This document shows positions 46,974-56,367 of a stretch of DNA of 64,000 nt, piece after piece; within the stretch, counting starts at the first letter, position 1, and each line of letters starts with the position of its first letter. A program made the translations under genes and the position numbers. The notes under the pieces are model-generated. The model made no database searches. It had not been told where the DNA came from and saw only the letters and a list, made by a program, of their open reading frames with translations. The stretch is from Chryseobacterium sp. (GTDB lineage: Bacteria > Bacteroidota > Bacteroidia > Flavobacteriales > Weeksellaceae), in NCBI RefSeq assembly GCF_029240215.1, contig NZ_JARBTK010000003.1, positions 1 to 64,000 of the forward strand, in the 5' to 3' direction.

Positions 46974-47372
46974 ATGTTGAGAAAAATATTAGCAGTGATT
47001 GCAGGAATCATTTCCGGAGGAATAAGTGTCGGAATCGTTCAGACAGTTGGTCATAATCTTTATCCGATGCCCGAAGGAATGAAAAGTGACGATATGGAAG
47101 CAATGAAAAATTATGTAGAAACAGCACCGTTTATGGCTCTGTTCTTTGTGATAATTTCTTATGTTATTGCCGCAGTCGTTTCAGGATTTGTTTCTACTAA
47201 AATTGCCGATGACGGGAAGAAAATTTATGCTCTGATTTGCGGAATTATTTTCCTGATACAGTCAATTTACATGATGTCTGTACTGCCTACACCAATCTGG
47301 TTTTGGATTTTGGGAATTTTGTCATGGACATTGGTTTTGGTAGGATATAAATTAGCTTTAAATAAAAAATAA
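46974..47372 (+). CDS. Membrane protein of unknown function, 132 aa
   Basis: Four predicted transmembrane helices lie at about residues 4-26, 50-72, 82-100 and 106-126. A periplasmic or cytoplasmic loop with YPMPEGMKSDDMEAM sits between the first two. I recognise the general type (small four-helix Bacteroidota membrane proteins) but no named family. It starts six bases after the previous stop. Confidence 0.65.
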   Translation: MLRKILAVIAGIISGGISVGIVQTVGHNLYPMPEGMKSDDMEAMKNYVETAPFMALFFVIISYVIAAVVSGFVSTKIADDGKKIYALICGIIFLIQSIYMMSVLPTPIWFWILGILSWTLVLVGYKLALNKK

Positions 47373-47381
47373 AATATACAG

Positions 47382-47753
47382 ATGAAATTAGGAGCATTTT
47401 CTATCAGCTTAAGTGTGAAAGATTTACAAAGATCTAAAGATTTTTACGAAAAATTAGGTTTCAGCATGATGGGTGGAAGTATGGAAAACAATTATCTTAT
47501 CATGAAAAACGGAAGCACATTGATCGGACTTTTTCAGGCAATGTTTGATGGGAATATGCTGACTTTTAATCCCGGCTGGGACGAAAATGCACAGAATCTT
47601 GAATCTTTTGATGATGTACGGGAAATTCAGAAACATTTAAAAGAAAATCAGGTAACATTAGAAAAAGAAGCCGACGAAACAACTTCCGGACCTGAACATA
47701 TTTTCCTGAAAGATCCTGACGGAAATATGATTCTGATTGATCAACACAGATGA
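47382..47753 (+). CDS. VOC family protein (glyoxalase/bleomycin-resistance fold)
   Basis: This 123-residue single-module VOC protein opens SISLSVKDLQRSKDFYEKLGF and ends with GPEHIFLKDPDGNMILIDQ. The metal-site Glu/His pattern is only partly present. It could be a small-molecule binding or isomerising enzyme. The substrate is unknown. Confidence 0.82.
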   Translation: MKLGAFSISLSVKDLQRSKDFYEKLGFSMMGGSMENNYLIMKNGSTLIGLFQAMFDGNMLTFNPGWDENAQNLESFDDVREIQKHLKENQVTLEKEADETTSGPEHIFLKDPDGNMILIDQHR

Positions 47754-47819
47754 TTTTAATAATCAGTTTAATATTAACTTTTAACTAAATAATAAACACA
47801 AAAATTTTAAACAAAAATT

Positions 47820-48269
47820 ATGGCAACAGTAAACGTTTATTTAACATTCAATGGCGATTGCAGACCGGCATTCGAATTTTACAAATCAATTTTCGGAGGA
47901 GAATTTCCGTACATCGGAACTTTTGGCGAAATGCCTCCACAAGATGGAAAAGAAACTACTGAAGAAGACAAAGACAAAATCATGCACGTTTCTCTTCCAA
48001 TCTCAAAAGAAACCATGTTGATGGGAAGTGATACAGGTGGAGAATGGTCTTCAAATCTAAAAGTAGGAAACAATTTTTCAGTTTCAATTAATGCTGATTC
48101 CAAAGAAGAAGCCGACAAATTGTTCAGTGGATTATCTGAAGGCGGACAAGTTACAATGCCACTTACAGATACTTTCTGGGGTGCGTATTTCGGGATGTTT
48201 ACCGATAAATTTGGCATCAACTGGATGGTAAATTATGATGATCCTGCTAAAATGCAGCAACATCCTTAA
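47820..48269 (+). CDS. VOC family protein (PhnB/DUF1338-like 3-dimethylubiquinone type)
   Basis: This 149-residue protein matches the PhnB-like VOC group. The beginning is NVYLTFNGDCRPAFEFYKSIFGG, the middle IMHVSLPIS, and the end TFWGAYFGMFTDKFGINWMVN. These proteins are common and mostly uncharacterised. It stands 66 bases after the other VOC gene and before a terminator. Confidence 0.85.
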   Translation: MATVNVYLTFNGDCRPAFEFYKSIFGGEFPYIGTFGEMPPQDGKETTEEDKDKIMHVSLPISKETMLMGSDTGGEWSSNLKVGNNFSVSINADSKEEADKLFSGLSEGGQVTMPLTDTFWGAYFGMFTDKFGINWMVNYDDPAKMQQHP

Positions 48270-48304
48270 TTTTTCATTTTTAAAGATAAATAATATTAAA
48301 AAAT

Positions 48305-48336
48305 AACCGGCAGATTAATTTGTCGGTTTTCATTTT
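48305..48336 (+). terminator. Terminator after the VOC genes
   Basis: AACCGGCA (48305-48312) pairs with TGTCGGTT (48321-48328), allowing one G-T pair, and TT-rich sequence follows. Confidence 0.6.
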
Positions 48337-48409
48337 TAAATATATAAGGGAAAAGTTCCTTCATAATTCAACCTCTTTTCTGCCTTAAATTTTTGAAACG
48401 TATAATTTA

Positions 48410-48441
48410 TTTGTTATTATTGATTTAAAATATTAATTTTG
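48410..48441 (+). promoter_or_regulatory. Bacteroidota promoter (TTTG-N20-TAATTTTG)
   Basis: TTTG at 48410-48413 and TAATTTTG at 48434-48441 match the Flavobacterium-type consensus in sequence and spacing. The DUF2490 start follows 36 bases later. Confidence 0.6.
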
Positions 48442-48477
48442 TTATTTTCGATAGATAATACTAATAAAGAAATAAAA

Positions 48478-49152
48478 ATGAAGATTTTCTGGCAGTTGAC
48501 TTTTGTACTTTTTATAGCTTTTTCGGCAACGTCTTATGCTCAAAAAAGTGATCTCGGAGCGTGGTATATGTATTTTGGAAACAACAAAATCAGCAAAAAA
48601 CTTAATTTTCATAACGAAATTCAATATCGTAATTTTGACGGAATCGGTGATCTTGAGCAGCTTCTTATCCGTACCGGAATAGGATATGATCTTACGGAAA
48701 ACAATAATAATATTTTATTGGGTTATGGTTTTATTTTGAGTCAGCCTTATGCTAACGGAGAAAAATCTGAAAATATTGAACACCGTATTTTCCAGCAATA
48801 TATCACAAAACAAAAGTTCGGGCGTTTCAATCTTCAGCATCGTTACCGTTTGGAAGAGCGTTTTCTTCAGGATGATTTCAGGATGAGGTTTCGTTACTTA
48901 TTAGGTTTAAATATTCCTGTCAATAATAATGAATTGCTTCCGAAAACTTTATATATTTCAGCGTATAACGAAATTTTTCTGCATCTTGACAGTCCGGTTT
49001 TCGACAGAAACAGAGTTTACGGAGCTTTAGGTTTTGTCATCAACAAAAATATGAGAATCGAAGCGGGTTATATGAATCAGATTCAGGAAAACAGAAACCG
49101 TGGACAGGTACAAATAGGATTTTACAATAATATTCCGTTTACCAAAAATTAA
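48478..49152 (+). CDS. DUF2490 outer-membrane beta-barrel protein
   Basis: I place the start at the ATG that opens the signal peptide (MKIFWQLTFVLF...SYAQ). The 13 codons upstream are in the promoter region. The 224-residue product has the DUF2490 pattern: WYMYFGNNKIS, LLIRTGIGYDL, HRYRLEERF, and repeated beta hairpins. It is predicted to be a small outer-membrane barrel of unknown function. Confidence 0.8.
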   Translation: MKIFWQLTFVLFIAFSATSYAQKSDLGAWYMYFGNNKISKKLNFHNEIQYRNFDGIGDLEQLLIRTGIGYDLTENNNNILLGYGFILSQPYANGEKSENIEHRIFQQYITKQKFGRFNLQHRYRLEERFLQDDFRMRFRYLLGLNIPVNNNELLPKTLYISAYNEIFLHLDSPVFDRNRVYGALGFVINKNMRIEAGYMNQIQENRNRGQVQIGFYNNIPFTKN

Positions 49153-49181
49153 TTTCATTAAAAAAACTAAAAACTAAAAAA

Positions 49182-50186
49182 ATGCATTCAGGAAAAAGAT
49201 TCGGACCAATAGAATTTATCATGTGGACTAGGAGAAGTCTGTATGTTTTATTTATTTTAGCAGCAGTTCCTACCGTTCTCTATTATTTTGGCGTTACTTT
49301 TATTTCGTTTCCGTGGCAGCCGATTGCCATTATGGGAACAGCGGTTGCCTTCATTGTCGGGTTCAAAAATAATGCGAGTTACAGCAGACTTTGGGAAGCA
49401 AGACAGATTTACGGAGCAATCATCAATGACAGTCGAAGCTTTGGCTATATTTTGAGAGATTCTTTATCAGAAAAGAATTCAAGTAAAGTAAAACTGATGT
49501 TTAAACGTCATTATGCTTGGTTGACGGCACTTCGTTTTCAGCTTCGTGAATCCAGAAACTGGGAAAATATGAGTACTGCACAGTTTAAAGAATATGCTCA
49601 GAAATATGAAATTCCCGAAAGACTTTCAACTTTGGATGCTGAATTGGAAAATTATCTTTCTGCAGACGAACTTCAATATGTTTTAAGCAAAAAAAACCGT
49701 GCAACACAATTGATGGCGTTGCAAAGTAAAGATTTGTCTGAAGCTTATTCCAAAGGAGAAATCAATGATTTTCAATGGTCTCAGATCAATCAGCAGTTGG
49801 TGAAATTTACCGATGATCAGGGAAAAGCAGAAAGAATCAAAAACTTTCCCTATCCGAGAAATTTCTCTTCAATTACAACTTATCTTTTGCTTTTGTTTAT
49901 TGTTTTTGTGCCTTTCGGATTGATCAAAGAATTTGATAAAATGGGAGAGGGAACTGTATTGGAAAATTACACTTTGTGGTTCAATATTCCGTTTTCTCTG
50001 TTGGTGACTTGGTGTTTTCATACTTTAGACAGTGTGGGTGAAGCTTCGGTAAATCCGTTTGAAGGAAGCCCGAATGACGTTCCGATCACTCAGATCAGCA
50101 GAACTATTGAAATTGATATGAGAGATATGTTGGATGAAACTGATCTCCCGGTAGCAATCACTCCGAAAAATAATATTGTACTTTAA
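49182..50186 (+). CDS. Bestrophin family channel protein
   Basis: This 334-residue inner-membrane protein of the bestrophin (PF01062/UPF0187) family has four helices. The first pair is near residues 20-58, followed by the conserved FKNNASYSRLWEARQIYGA, and the second pair is near 222-285. Bacterial homologues form pentameric ion channels. It may work with the neighbouring antiporter in ion homeostasis. That link is inferred only from position. Confidence 0.88.
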   Translation: MHSGKRFGPIEFIMWTRRSLYVLFILAAVPTVLYYFGVTFISFPWQPIAIMGTAVAFIVGFKNNASYSRLWEARQIYGAIINDSRSFGYILRDSLSEKNSSKVKLMFKRHYAWLTALRFQLRESRNWENMSTAQFKEYAQKYEIPERLSTLDAELENYLSADELQYVLSKKNRATQLMALQSKDLSEAYSKGEINDFQWSQINQQLVKFTDDQGKAERIKNFPYPRNFSSITTYLLLLFIVFVPFGLIKEFDKMGEGTVLENYTLWFNIPFSLLVTWCFHTLDSVGEASVNPFEGSPNDVPITQISRTIEIDMRDMLDETDLPVAITPKNNIVL

Positions 50187-50222
50187 AATTTTAAATACTA
50201 ATCGAAAATAAGTAGCCACAAT

Positions 50223-50293
50223 CTTTGTCATTCCGCAGGAATCTAGACAATTAATTTTAATAAGATAGTTGAAATTCCTGCAGAATGGCAAAG
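50223..50293. repeat. Imperfect inverted repeat with 20-base arms
   Basis: The left arm (50223-50242) and right arm (50274-50293) match at 18 of 20 positions as inverted copies, and the two mismatches are G-T compatible. The arms contain CATTCCGCAGGAAT and ATTCCTGCAGAATG. It looks like the palindromic interspersed elements common in Chryseobacterium genomes. It may also act as a terminator of the bestrophin gene. Confidence 0.6.
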
Positions 50294-50370
50294 AGTGCTA
50301 GAATTGAAAATATTTTAATTGTTTTTAAACCTTTATCATTAACCAAAAAATAACACGAAAACAAAATAAT

Positions 50371-51984
50371 ATGATTCACACTTACGTCATTATATCTATC
50401 GCAGTTTTGCTGTCTGTCATGATATTGGTAATGATCGGTCAGAAGCTCAAAGTAGCTTATCCGATTTTTCTTGTGATTGCAGGACTGATCATCAGTCTGG
50501 TTCCGGGAATGCCACATATTGAGATTGAGCCGGATCTGGTTTTTCTGATCTTCCTTCCACCGATTTTATTTGAGGCTGCTTGGTTTACCTCATGGCAGGA
50601 TTTCCACAAATGGAGAAAGCAGATTTTCTCAATGGCTTTTGGTTTGGTTTTTCTGACCTCGATTGTAGTTGCTTACCTTTCTTCATCAATAATTCCCGGA
50701 CTTACCGTCGCAATGGGATTTTTATTGGGTGGAGTCAATTCTCCGCCGGATGCAGTTGCTGCAACTTCAGTTTTAAAGCACATGAAAATTCCTAAAAAAA
50801 TTACAAGTATTCTGGAAGGAGAAAGTTTAATCAACGATGCTTCGAGTTTAATTGTATTTAAATTTGCTTTAGCAGCCGTGATTTCAGGGCAATTTATCTG
50901 GAGAGATGCAATCGGAGATTTTTTCAGCATGGCAGTTGGAGGAATCGCTATCGGAATTGCCGTTGGATTGCTTTTCGGGTTCTTTTTAAGACTGATTCCA
51001 TCGAACTCAAATATTGATACCGTGATTACACTTATTGTTCCTTACATCTTGTATGTCGGAGCAGAACATTTTCACTTTTCTGGTGTGTTGGCTGTTGTTG
51101 CGGGTGGCTTGCTGATGTCTTATAATTCGCATTGCTATCTGAGTCACACTTCTAGAATTCAGTCCGGAAATGTTTGGAGTGTTCTTATTTTTGTGATGAA
51201 TACAATTATTTTTATTTTAATCGGTTTAGAATTGCCAATTGTAGTTGCTGCAATGAAAGATTATACCATTTCAGAAGGTATTTTCTATAGTATTGTAATT
51301 GGCGGAGCGATTATTTTTACAAGATTATTGTATAGCTATTCCATCATGTATTTTCCATGGTTTTTGTCTAAAAAATTAAGGTCAGAAAATCCAAAACCTG
51401 ACTGGCGAGAACCGTTTATTATAAGTTTTGCAGCAATGCGTGGAGTCGTTTCATTGGCTGCAGCACTTTCTATTCCTGCGTTTTTGCCGAATGGAGATGC
51501 GTTTCCGCACCGTAATATTATTTTGTTTGTTACTTTTGTGATTATTTTGATAACTTTAGTCGGACAGGGATTGATGCTGACTCCGATTTTGAAATTCTTA
51601 AAAGTTGATGATGCCGGAAGTGATTTGCCTGAAGAAAAGCAGGAAGTTATTTTGATGAGAAAACTGAAAGAAACTGCTTTGAATAAATTGGAATCTGATT
51701 TTGCTGAGCTTACAGTTACCAACAGTATGGTTCGCCATCAGAAACACAGACTCGAAAATGAAATGCTGATGATGGCAGATAAATCTCAATGTATGGCATC
51801 AACAGGAGATTATGTCACGGCGATGAATGAAAATAAAGATGTCATCCGACAACTGATACAGGCTCAGAGAAATGAGCTTCACCGAATGAAACGTGAGAAA
51901 ATATTCGATGATCATGTAATGCGAACGATTGAGATGCAGCTCGATTTTGATGAAGCTAAAATTACAGGATTTGCTCACAGTTAA
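50371..51984 (+). CDS. Na+/H+ antiporter, CPA1 family
   Basis: This 537-residue protein has about 12 transmembrane helices up to residue 415, then a cytoplasmic helical tail. The CPA1 ion-site motif is visible in GESLINDASSLI (N-D near residues 154-155), preceded by GGVNSPPDAVAAT. It exchanges Na+ or K+ for protons at the inner membrane. Confidence 0.92.
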   Translation: MIHTYVIISIAVLLSVMILVMIGQKLKVAYPIFLVIAGLIISLVPGMPHIEIEPDLVFLIFLPPILFEAAWFTSWQDFHKWRKQIFSMAFGLVFLTSIVVAYLSSSIIPGLTVAMGFLLGGVNSPPDAVAATSVLKHMKIPKKITSILEGESLINDASSLIVFKFALAAVISGQFIWRDAIGDFFSMAVGGIAIGIAVGLLFGFFLRLIPSNSNIDTVITLIVPYILYVGAEHFHFSGVLAVVAGGLLMSYNSHCYLSHTSRIQSGNVWSVLIFVMNTIIFILIGLELPIVVAAMKDYTISEGIFYSIVIGGAIIFTRLLYSYSIMYFPWFLSKKLRSENPKPDWREPFIISFAAMRGVVSLAAALSIPAFLPNGDAFPHRNIILFVTFVIILITLVGQGLMLTPILKFLKVDDAGSDLPEEKQEVILMRKLKETALNKLESDFAELTVTNSMVRHQKHRLENEMLMMADKSQCMASTGDYVTAMNENKDVIRQLIQAQRNELHRMKREKIFDDHVMRTIEMQLDFDEAKITGFAHS

Positions 51985-52011
51985 TTTGATTTAAATTAAA
52001 AAAATACAAAA

Positions 52012-52440
52012 ATGAAAACTCCGATTATTGTCACAAAAAAGATCAATGCGCCAACAGAAAAAGTCTGGAAAGCATTGACGGATAAAAACGAAATGCAGTT
52101 ATGGTATTTTGATATTCCTGATTTTGAAGCAGAAATTGGAAAATCATTTGATTTCTATGAACCCGGAGAAGAAAAAAAATATCTTCACCGGATCGAAATT
52201 TTAGAAATTATCGAAAATCAAAAACTGAAGCATACTTGGTTTTATCCATCATTTTCAGATCTGAAAACAGCAGTAACCTGGGAACTTGAGGCTGATGGAG
52301 ACGGAACAAAAGTTACATTGATACACGAAGGAACAGAAAATCTGAAAGATTTGGGAGAAGGCTTTTCCAACGAAAGTTTTACTCAGGGGTGGAATGAGAT
52401 TATCGGTCAGAGTCTGAAACTTTATCTGGAAAACCAATGA
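52012..52440 (+). CDS. SRPBCC/AHSA1-domain protein
   Basis: This 142-residue protein of the START-like Aha1 C-terminal family (IVTKKINAPTEKVWKALTD at the start; WNEIIGQSLKLYLEN at the end) has a hydrophobic cavity fold for small ligands. Its ATGA overlap with the next VOC gene shows coupled translation. Confidence 0.88.
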   Translation: MKTPIIVTKKINAPTEKVWKALTDKNEMQLWYFDIPDFEAEIGKSFDFYEPGEEKKYLHRIEILEIIENQKLKHTWFYPSFSDLKTAVTWELEADGDGTKVTLIHEGTENLKDLGEGFSNESFTQGWNEIIGQSLKLYLENQ

Positions 52441-52820
52441 TTAAATTCAATTCATTTTTTCCGGTAATCTGGACTCAGAATTTTGAGGAAACTATTGGTT
52501 TTTATACTCATATTTTAAAATTTTCATTGGTTGATGCCAATTCCGGGATGCAATGGGTTTTTTTGGAAAAAAACAACGTCAGAATCATGATTTCAAAACC
52601 AAATAAACATGAAAAATTTGATAAAATCGGTTTTTCTGGCTCATTTTATTTTAACGTAAATGATGTGAACGATCTTTGGCAAGACCTTAAAACCATTACC
52701 AGAATCTGTTACAAAATTGAAACTTTCGAGTGGGGAATGAGAGAATTTGCTATCTACGATAACAATGGCTATATATTACAATTTGGTCAACCTGTAACCG
52801 AAATTAGTAAAGAGGAATAA
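52437..52820 (+). CDS. VOC family protein
   Basis: This 127-residue glyoxalase-fold protein opens FFPVIWTQNFEETIGFYTHI and ends with EWGMREFAIYDNNGYILQFG, as in bleomycin-resistance-type members. It is translationally coupled to the AHSA1 gene. Such pairs are common in this phylum. The substrate is unknown. Confidence 0.85.
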   Translation: MIKFNSFFPVIWTQNFEETIGFYTHILKFSLVDANSGMQWVFLEKNNVRIMISKPNKHEKFDKIGFSGSFYFNVNDVNDLWQDLKTITRICYKIETFEWGMREFAIYDNNGYILQFGQPVTEISKEE

Positions 52821-52858
52821 ATTTTGCTATTTTTGGGGAAATATTTTAGAAAATAATA

Positions 52859-53881
52859 ATGAAAAATAAAATAATAACAGGTTTTGCAACACTTCTGTTG
52901 TTCGTGTCTTGTAATAATGACGAAAAAATACTGAATTCATTAGCTGATTACAACAATTCAATGGAAACCAAAGGTTATCATTTTGGTGATAAATTAGATC
53001 TTCCTAAAGATGTTCTCGATAATGCAGAAAGTATCTCAATAAGTTTTGGAGACAAAGAAACTTCAAATCTCATAGTAGATTCTAAATATTTTACCTTAGG
53101 AGATAATGCAGTTACTTTTAATATTAAAACAAAAGGTGGCGAAACATTATATCAAGATGCAACAATCAATGTTTTTACCAAAAATCCGGTACAGAATATC
53201 AATTATGAAGTCGTGGCAGAATATCCGCATAATCCTGCAAATTTTGTTCAGGGTTTTCAGATTGAAGGAAATACAATTTACGAAAGTGACGGTCAGAAAG
53301 GTTCTTCTCAGATCCTGAAATATAATTTGGGAGATACTACACCGATTGCTTCTACAAAGCAGCCTGAAGATATATTTTCTGAAGGAAGTGCGATTGTTGG
53401 CGATAAAATTTATCAGTTGACTTGGCAAAATAAAAAAGGATTCGTTTACGACAAAAATTCTTTAAGCTTATTATCTGAATTTCCTTATCCGGATGTGATG
53501 GGAGAAGGATGGGGATTGACTTATGACGGTAAAAACCTGATTGCTTCTGACGGTACAAAAAATCTTTATTTCCTGAATGCAAGTGATCCTTCTAAAGTAG
53601 TAAGATATATTTCTGTAGCCGGAAATTCTGAAATTTACGACCAGTTAAATGAGTTGGAATACTACAAAGGATTTATTTATGCAAATGTTTGGCAAAAACC
53701 AATTATCCTTAAAATTAATCCTGCAAACGGTGAAGTTGTTGGCAAATTTGACTTTACCAATATTGCAAAACAAAATACAAAAGGAAGTGATGATGTGTTA
53801 AACGGAATCGCCTTCAAAGGTGAAAATATGGTGATTACTGGTAAAAACTGGCCGAAAATATATGAAGTTGCCGTTAAATAA
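52859..53881 (+). CDS. Glutaminyl-peptide cyclotransferase, lipoprotein
   Basis: This 340-residue protein has a lipobox (FVSC, C18). The C-terminal 220 residues form the five-bladed propeller of the plant/bacterial glutamine cyclotransferase family: HNPANFVQGFQIEGNTIYESDG, EGWGLTYDGKNLIASDG, NELEYYKGFIYANVWQ, LNGIAFKG. It forms N-terminal pyroglutamate on exported proteins. The first 110 residues are a beta-rich extra domain. Confidence 0.9.
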   Translation: MKNKIITGFATLLLFVSCNNDEKILNSLADYNNSMETKGYHFGDKLDLPKDVLDNAESISISFGDKETSNLIVDSKYFTLGDNAVTFNIKTKGGETLYQDATINVFTKNPVQNINYEVVAEYPHNPANFVQGFQIEGNTIYESDGQKGSSQILKYNLGDTTPIASTKQPEDIFSEGSAIVGDKIYQLTWQNKKGFVYDKNSLSLLSEFPYPDVMGEGWGLTYDGKNLIASDGTKNLYFLNASDPSKVVRYISVAGNSEIYDQLNELEYYKGFIYANVWQKPIILKINPANGEVVGKFDFTNIAKQNTKGSDDVLNGIAFKGENMVITGKNWPKIYEVAVK

Positions 53882-53925
53882 TTTTAAGTTATTTAATTCT
53901 TTTAAACAAAATAAATGTAAATTGG

Positions 53926-53947
53926 TAGCGTTCCTCACGGAGCGCTA
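53926..53947. terminator. Hairpin without a T run
   Basis: TAGCGTTCC pairs with GGAGCGCTA (one G-T pair) around TCAC. No poly-T follows, so a role as terminator is uncertain. Confidence 0.4.
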
Positions 53948-53967
53948 TCATTCGTAAAATAGATTTT

Positions 53968-54873
53968 TTGAAATTAATACAAATCTTATTCATTCTTATT
54001 TTCTGTTCATTTTCTGCGCAGAGAGTCCTTCCTTTTGATACATTGAGAATCAAAGAGGTAAGAGATTTGTTTGCTGATGATTACGGAAGTATTTATCTCT
54101 ATAAAAATAAAGATTTCAGCTTTACCAAATATGATTCGTTAGGGAAACAGCTTGGTAAACTGATGTTTACGGTTCCTTTCAAAGTTCAAGGAGTGCAAAA
54201 CCCTTTAAGTATTGCGCTTTTTTCTGAAAATGCTCAGGAAATGAAATTTGTGGATCAGAATTTAAATGAAATCCAGAAATTAGACTTTAAGCAAAAATTT
54301 ACCTACATCAAACATGCCTACGCAGAAGATTTGCAGCAGGTTTGGTTGTTGGATGAAAGTACAAAACGTCTTCTTCAATACAATTTCAGAAATGATACGA
54401 CGATTAATTCTTATCCTTTTGATGCAAGTTTTGACGATTTGATTGATCTGTTGGTTTTTGAAAATAAGGTTTATATTTTAACGAAAAATCAATTCAGAAT
54501 CTATAATCTGAAATTTGAAAAATTATATGAAGCTCCTGTTGAAAACGGAAAGAGACTGAGAAGGGAAAACGAATTTGTTTTAATTGTAGCTAAAAATTCT
54601 ATTTTTAAATATATTCCCGAGAAAGAACTGATCAAAATTTTTGAAGATCCCGATGTACAAATTGTGGAAAAAAACTCGCTTGCATATTTTGAAATCAAAG
54701 GCAACAAACTTTATCTTTACAATCTCGAAAATCCCAGAGATTCTAAAAAAACGACAGTGATTGAAAGTCCGAAAAATGACACTGAAAAAACTGTAGAAGA
54801 ACTGGAAAAAGAAAAATCTGAAAAGCCGGATATGCTGAAACTCTTAGACGAAATTCAGGATCTTGGTTTTTAG
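53968..54873 (+). CDS. Exported hypothetical protein, 301 aa
   Basis: The start is a TTG that opens a good signal peptide (cleavage near SFSAQ). The body has repeated short beta segments like a propeller (FADDYGSIYLYKNKDF, VWLLDESTKRLLQYN, VYILTKNQFRIYNL) and ends in a charged helical tail. I recognise it as a common conserved Flavobacteriia protein without known function. It is 39 bases upstream of the kinase gene. Confidence 0.65.
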   Translation: MKLIQILFILIFCSFSAQRVLPFDTLRIKEVRDLFADDYGSIYLYKNKDFSFTKYDSLGKQLGKLMFTVPFKVQGVQNPLSIALFSENAQEMKFVDQNLNEIQKLDFKQKFTYIKHAYAEDLQQVWLLDESTKRLLQYNFRNDTTINSYPFDASFDDLIDLLVFENKVYILTKNQFRIYNLKFEKLYEAPVENGKRLRRENEFVLIVAKNSIFKYIPEKELIKIFEDPDVQIVEKNSLAYFEIKGNKLYLYNLENPRDSKKTTVIESPKNDTEKTVEELEKEKSEKPDMLKLLDEIQDLGF

Positions 54874-54912
54874 AATCAATCATTGTTTAAAAAATAATAC
54901 AGAAGACGAAGT

Positions 54913-55527
54913 ATGCACATTGCAGTTACCGGAAATATTGGAGCAGGAAAAACGACCTTAACGACGATGTTGGCAAAGCACTACGGTTGGGACGCACAAT
55001 TCGAAGACGTAGATCACAACCCTTATCTGGAAGATTTTTATGCAGACATGAGTAAATGGAGTTTTGCACTGCAAATTTACTTTTTGGGAAGCAGATTCCG
55101 TCAGGTAAAAGAGATCAGAGACAGTGGCAAAAACATCATCCAGGATCGTACAATCTACGAAGATGCCCACATTTTTGCGGAAAATCTTAATGATATGAAG
55201 CTTCTTTCAGATCGTGATTTTAAAAATTATGCTTCTCTTTTTGATTTGATGAAAACTTTCGTTTCCGCTCCGGATTTGTTGATTTATCTTAAATCTGATG
55301 TTCCAAATCTGGTAAAGAAAATTTATAAAAGGGGCAGAGAATACGAAGCTTCTATCAGCATAGAATATTTGTCTAAACTGAATCAGAAATACGAAAAATG
55401 GATCTCAAATTATACGGAAGGGAAACTTTTGATCATTGAAGTTGATGATCTTGACTTTGTAGAAAAACCTGAAGATTTTGGTTTGATTTTAGAAAAAATT
55501 GAAACAGAACTGAACGGTTTGTTTTAG
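54913..55527 (+). CDS. Deoxynucleoside kinase
   Basis: This 204-residue P-loop kinase has GNIGAGKTT (residues 7-15), the active-site DRTIYEDAHIFAENL and the lid RGREYEASIS. It phosphorylates deoxynucleosides in the salvage pathway. It is full length for the dNK/dGK-dCK type. Confidence 0.93.
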   Translation: MHIAVTGNIGAGKTTLTTMLAKHYGWDAQFEDVDHNPYLEDFYADMSKWSFALQIYFLGSRFRQVKEIRDSGKNIIQDRTIYEDAHIFAENLNDMKLLSDRDFKNYASLFDLMKTFVSAPDLLIYLKSDVPNLVKKIYKRGREYEASISIEYLSKLNQKYEKWISNYTEGKLLIIEVDDLDFVEKPEDFGLILEKIETELNGLF

Positions 55528-55619
55528 CAATTGTTTAGTAAAAATTAAACCCAGAACGAAGTTTTTTGGTTCTAAATTTGTTTACGAAAATTTAGATTTT
55601 CACTTAAAATAAAAATAAA

Positions 55620-55970
55620 ATGTTGGTAAAAGTTCTGCATAACGGGAATTGCTCAAAATCAAATGCCGTGTTAGAGTATCTGGACGAAAACGGAGTGCCG
55701 TTTGAAATCATCAACATCATAGAAGATCCGTTGAGCGTTCTGGAACTGAAAACGGTTTTAAAAAAGCTTAATGAAGATGTTTCTCATATCATCAGAAAAG
55801 AAGAAAAACTCTATCAGGAAAAATATGCCGGAAAAGATTTTACAGAAGATGAATGGCTAAAGATTTTATCAGAAAATCCATCATTGATACAAAGGCCAAT
55901 TCTCATTAAAGGTTCGGTAGCAATGCTCGGAAGACCAGTTGAAAATGTAAAGTTCTTTATTGAACATTAA
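55620..55970 (+). CDS. ArsC-family (arsenate reductase-like) protein
   Basis: This 116-residue thioredoxin-fold protein has the nucleophile C12 in HNGNCSKSNAVL and the conserved RPILIKGSVAMLGRP near its end. It may be a glutaredoxin-dependent arsenate reductase or an ArsC-like redox protein. No other ars genes are nearby. Confidence 0.85.
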   Translation: MLVKVLHNGNCSKSNAVLEYLDENGVPFEIINIIEDPLSVLELKTVLKKLNEDVSHIIRKEEKLYQEKYAGKDFTEDEWLKILSENPSLIQRPILIKGSVAMLGRPVENVKFFIEH

Positions 55971-55993
55971 GAAATTGAAAAACGAGAAATAAA

Positions 55994-56017
55994 AAAGTCA
56001 GCATAATTGCTGACTTT
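55994..56017. terminator. Bidirectional terminator between convergent genes
   Basis: AAAGTCAGCA (55994-56003) pairs perfectly with TGCTGACTTT (56008-56017), with A- and T-rich flanks. Confidence 0.8.
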
Positions 56018-56023
56018 CCCTTT

Positions 56024-56329
56024 TTATAATAGAATGACATCTTCTATTTTTGCCACCTCTTTGTAAATTCTTACGACCTGATCTGCATCGAGTACAAAAG
56101 CATTGATATTGCATGCAGTGTATTTTCCGTTCTTGCTTTCGCGGTTACCTAATGTAAATTTGATGCCGTCAAAAACTTTGTATATTTCTGTAAGCTTTGC
56201 CTGATCCGTAGGAATGATAAATTTGAAAAGATAGTCTTCAGGAAAGTCGTGATGACCTTCAAGTTTTTCCTTTAGTGAAATATAAAAATCTTCAGGATTT
56301 GCATGCTGATTTCCTTGTAATATGTCCAT
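56024..56329 (-). CDS. DUF493 family protein
   Basis: This 101-residue protein of the YbeD/DUF493 alpha-beta plait family contains FPEDYLFKFIIPTDQAKL and GKYTACNINAFVLDADQVVRIY. The function is unknown. Members are ACT-like small regulators by fold. Confidence 0.85.
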   Translation of the reverse strand: MDILQGNQHANPEDFYISLKEKLEGHHDFPEDYLFKFIIPTDQAKLTEIYKVFDGIKFTLGNRESKNGKYTACNINAFVLDADQVVRIYKEVAKIEDVILL

Positions 56330-56367
56330 TATTGCTACTTATTTATATAAATATAAGGAAAATTTAA

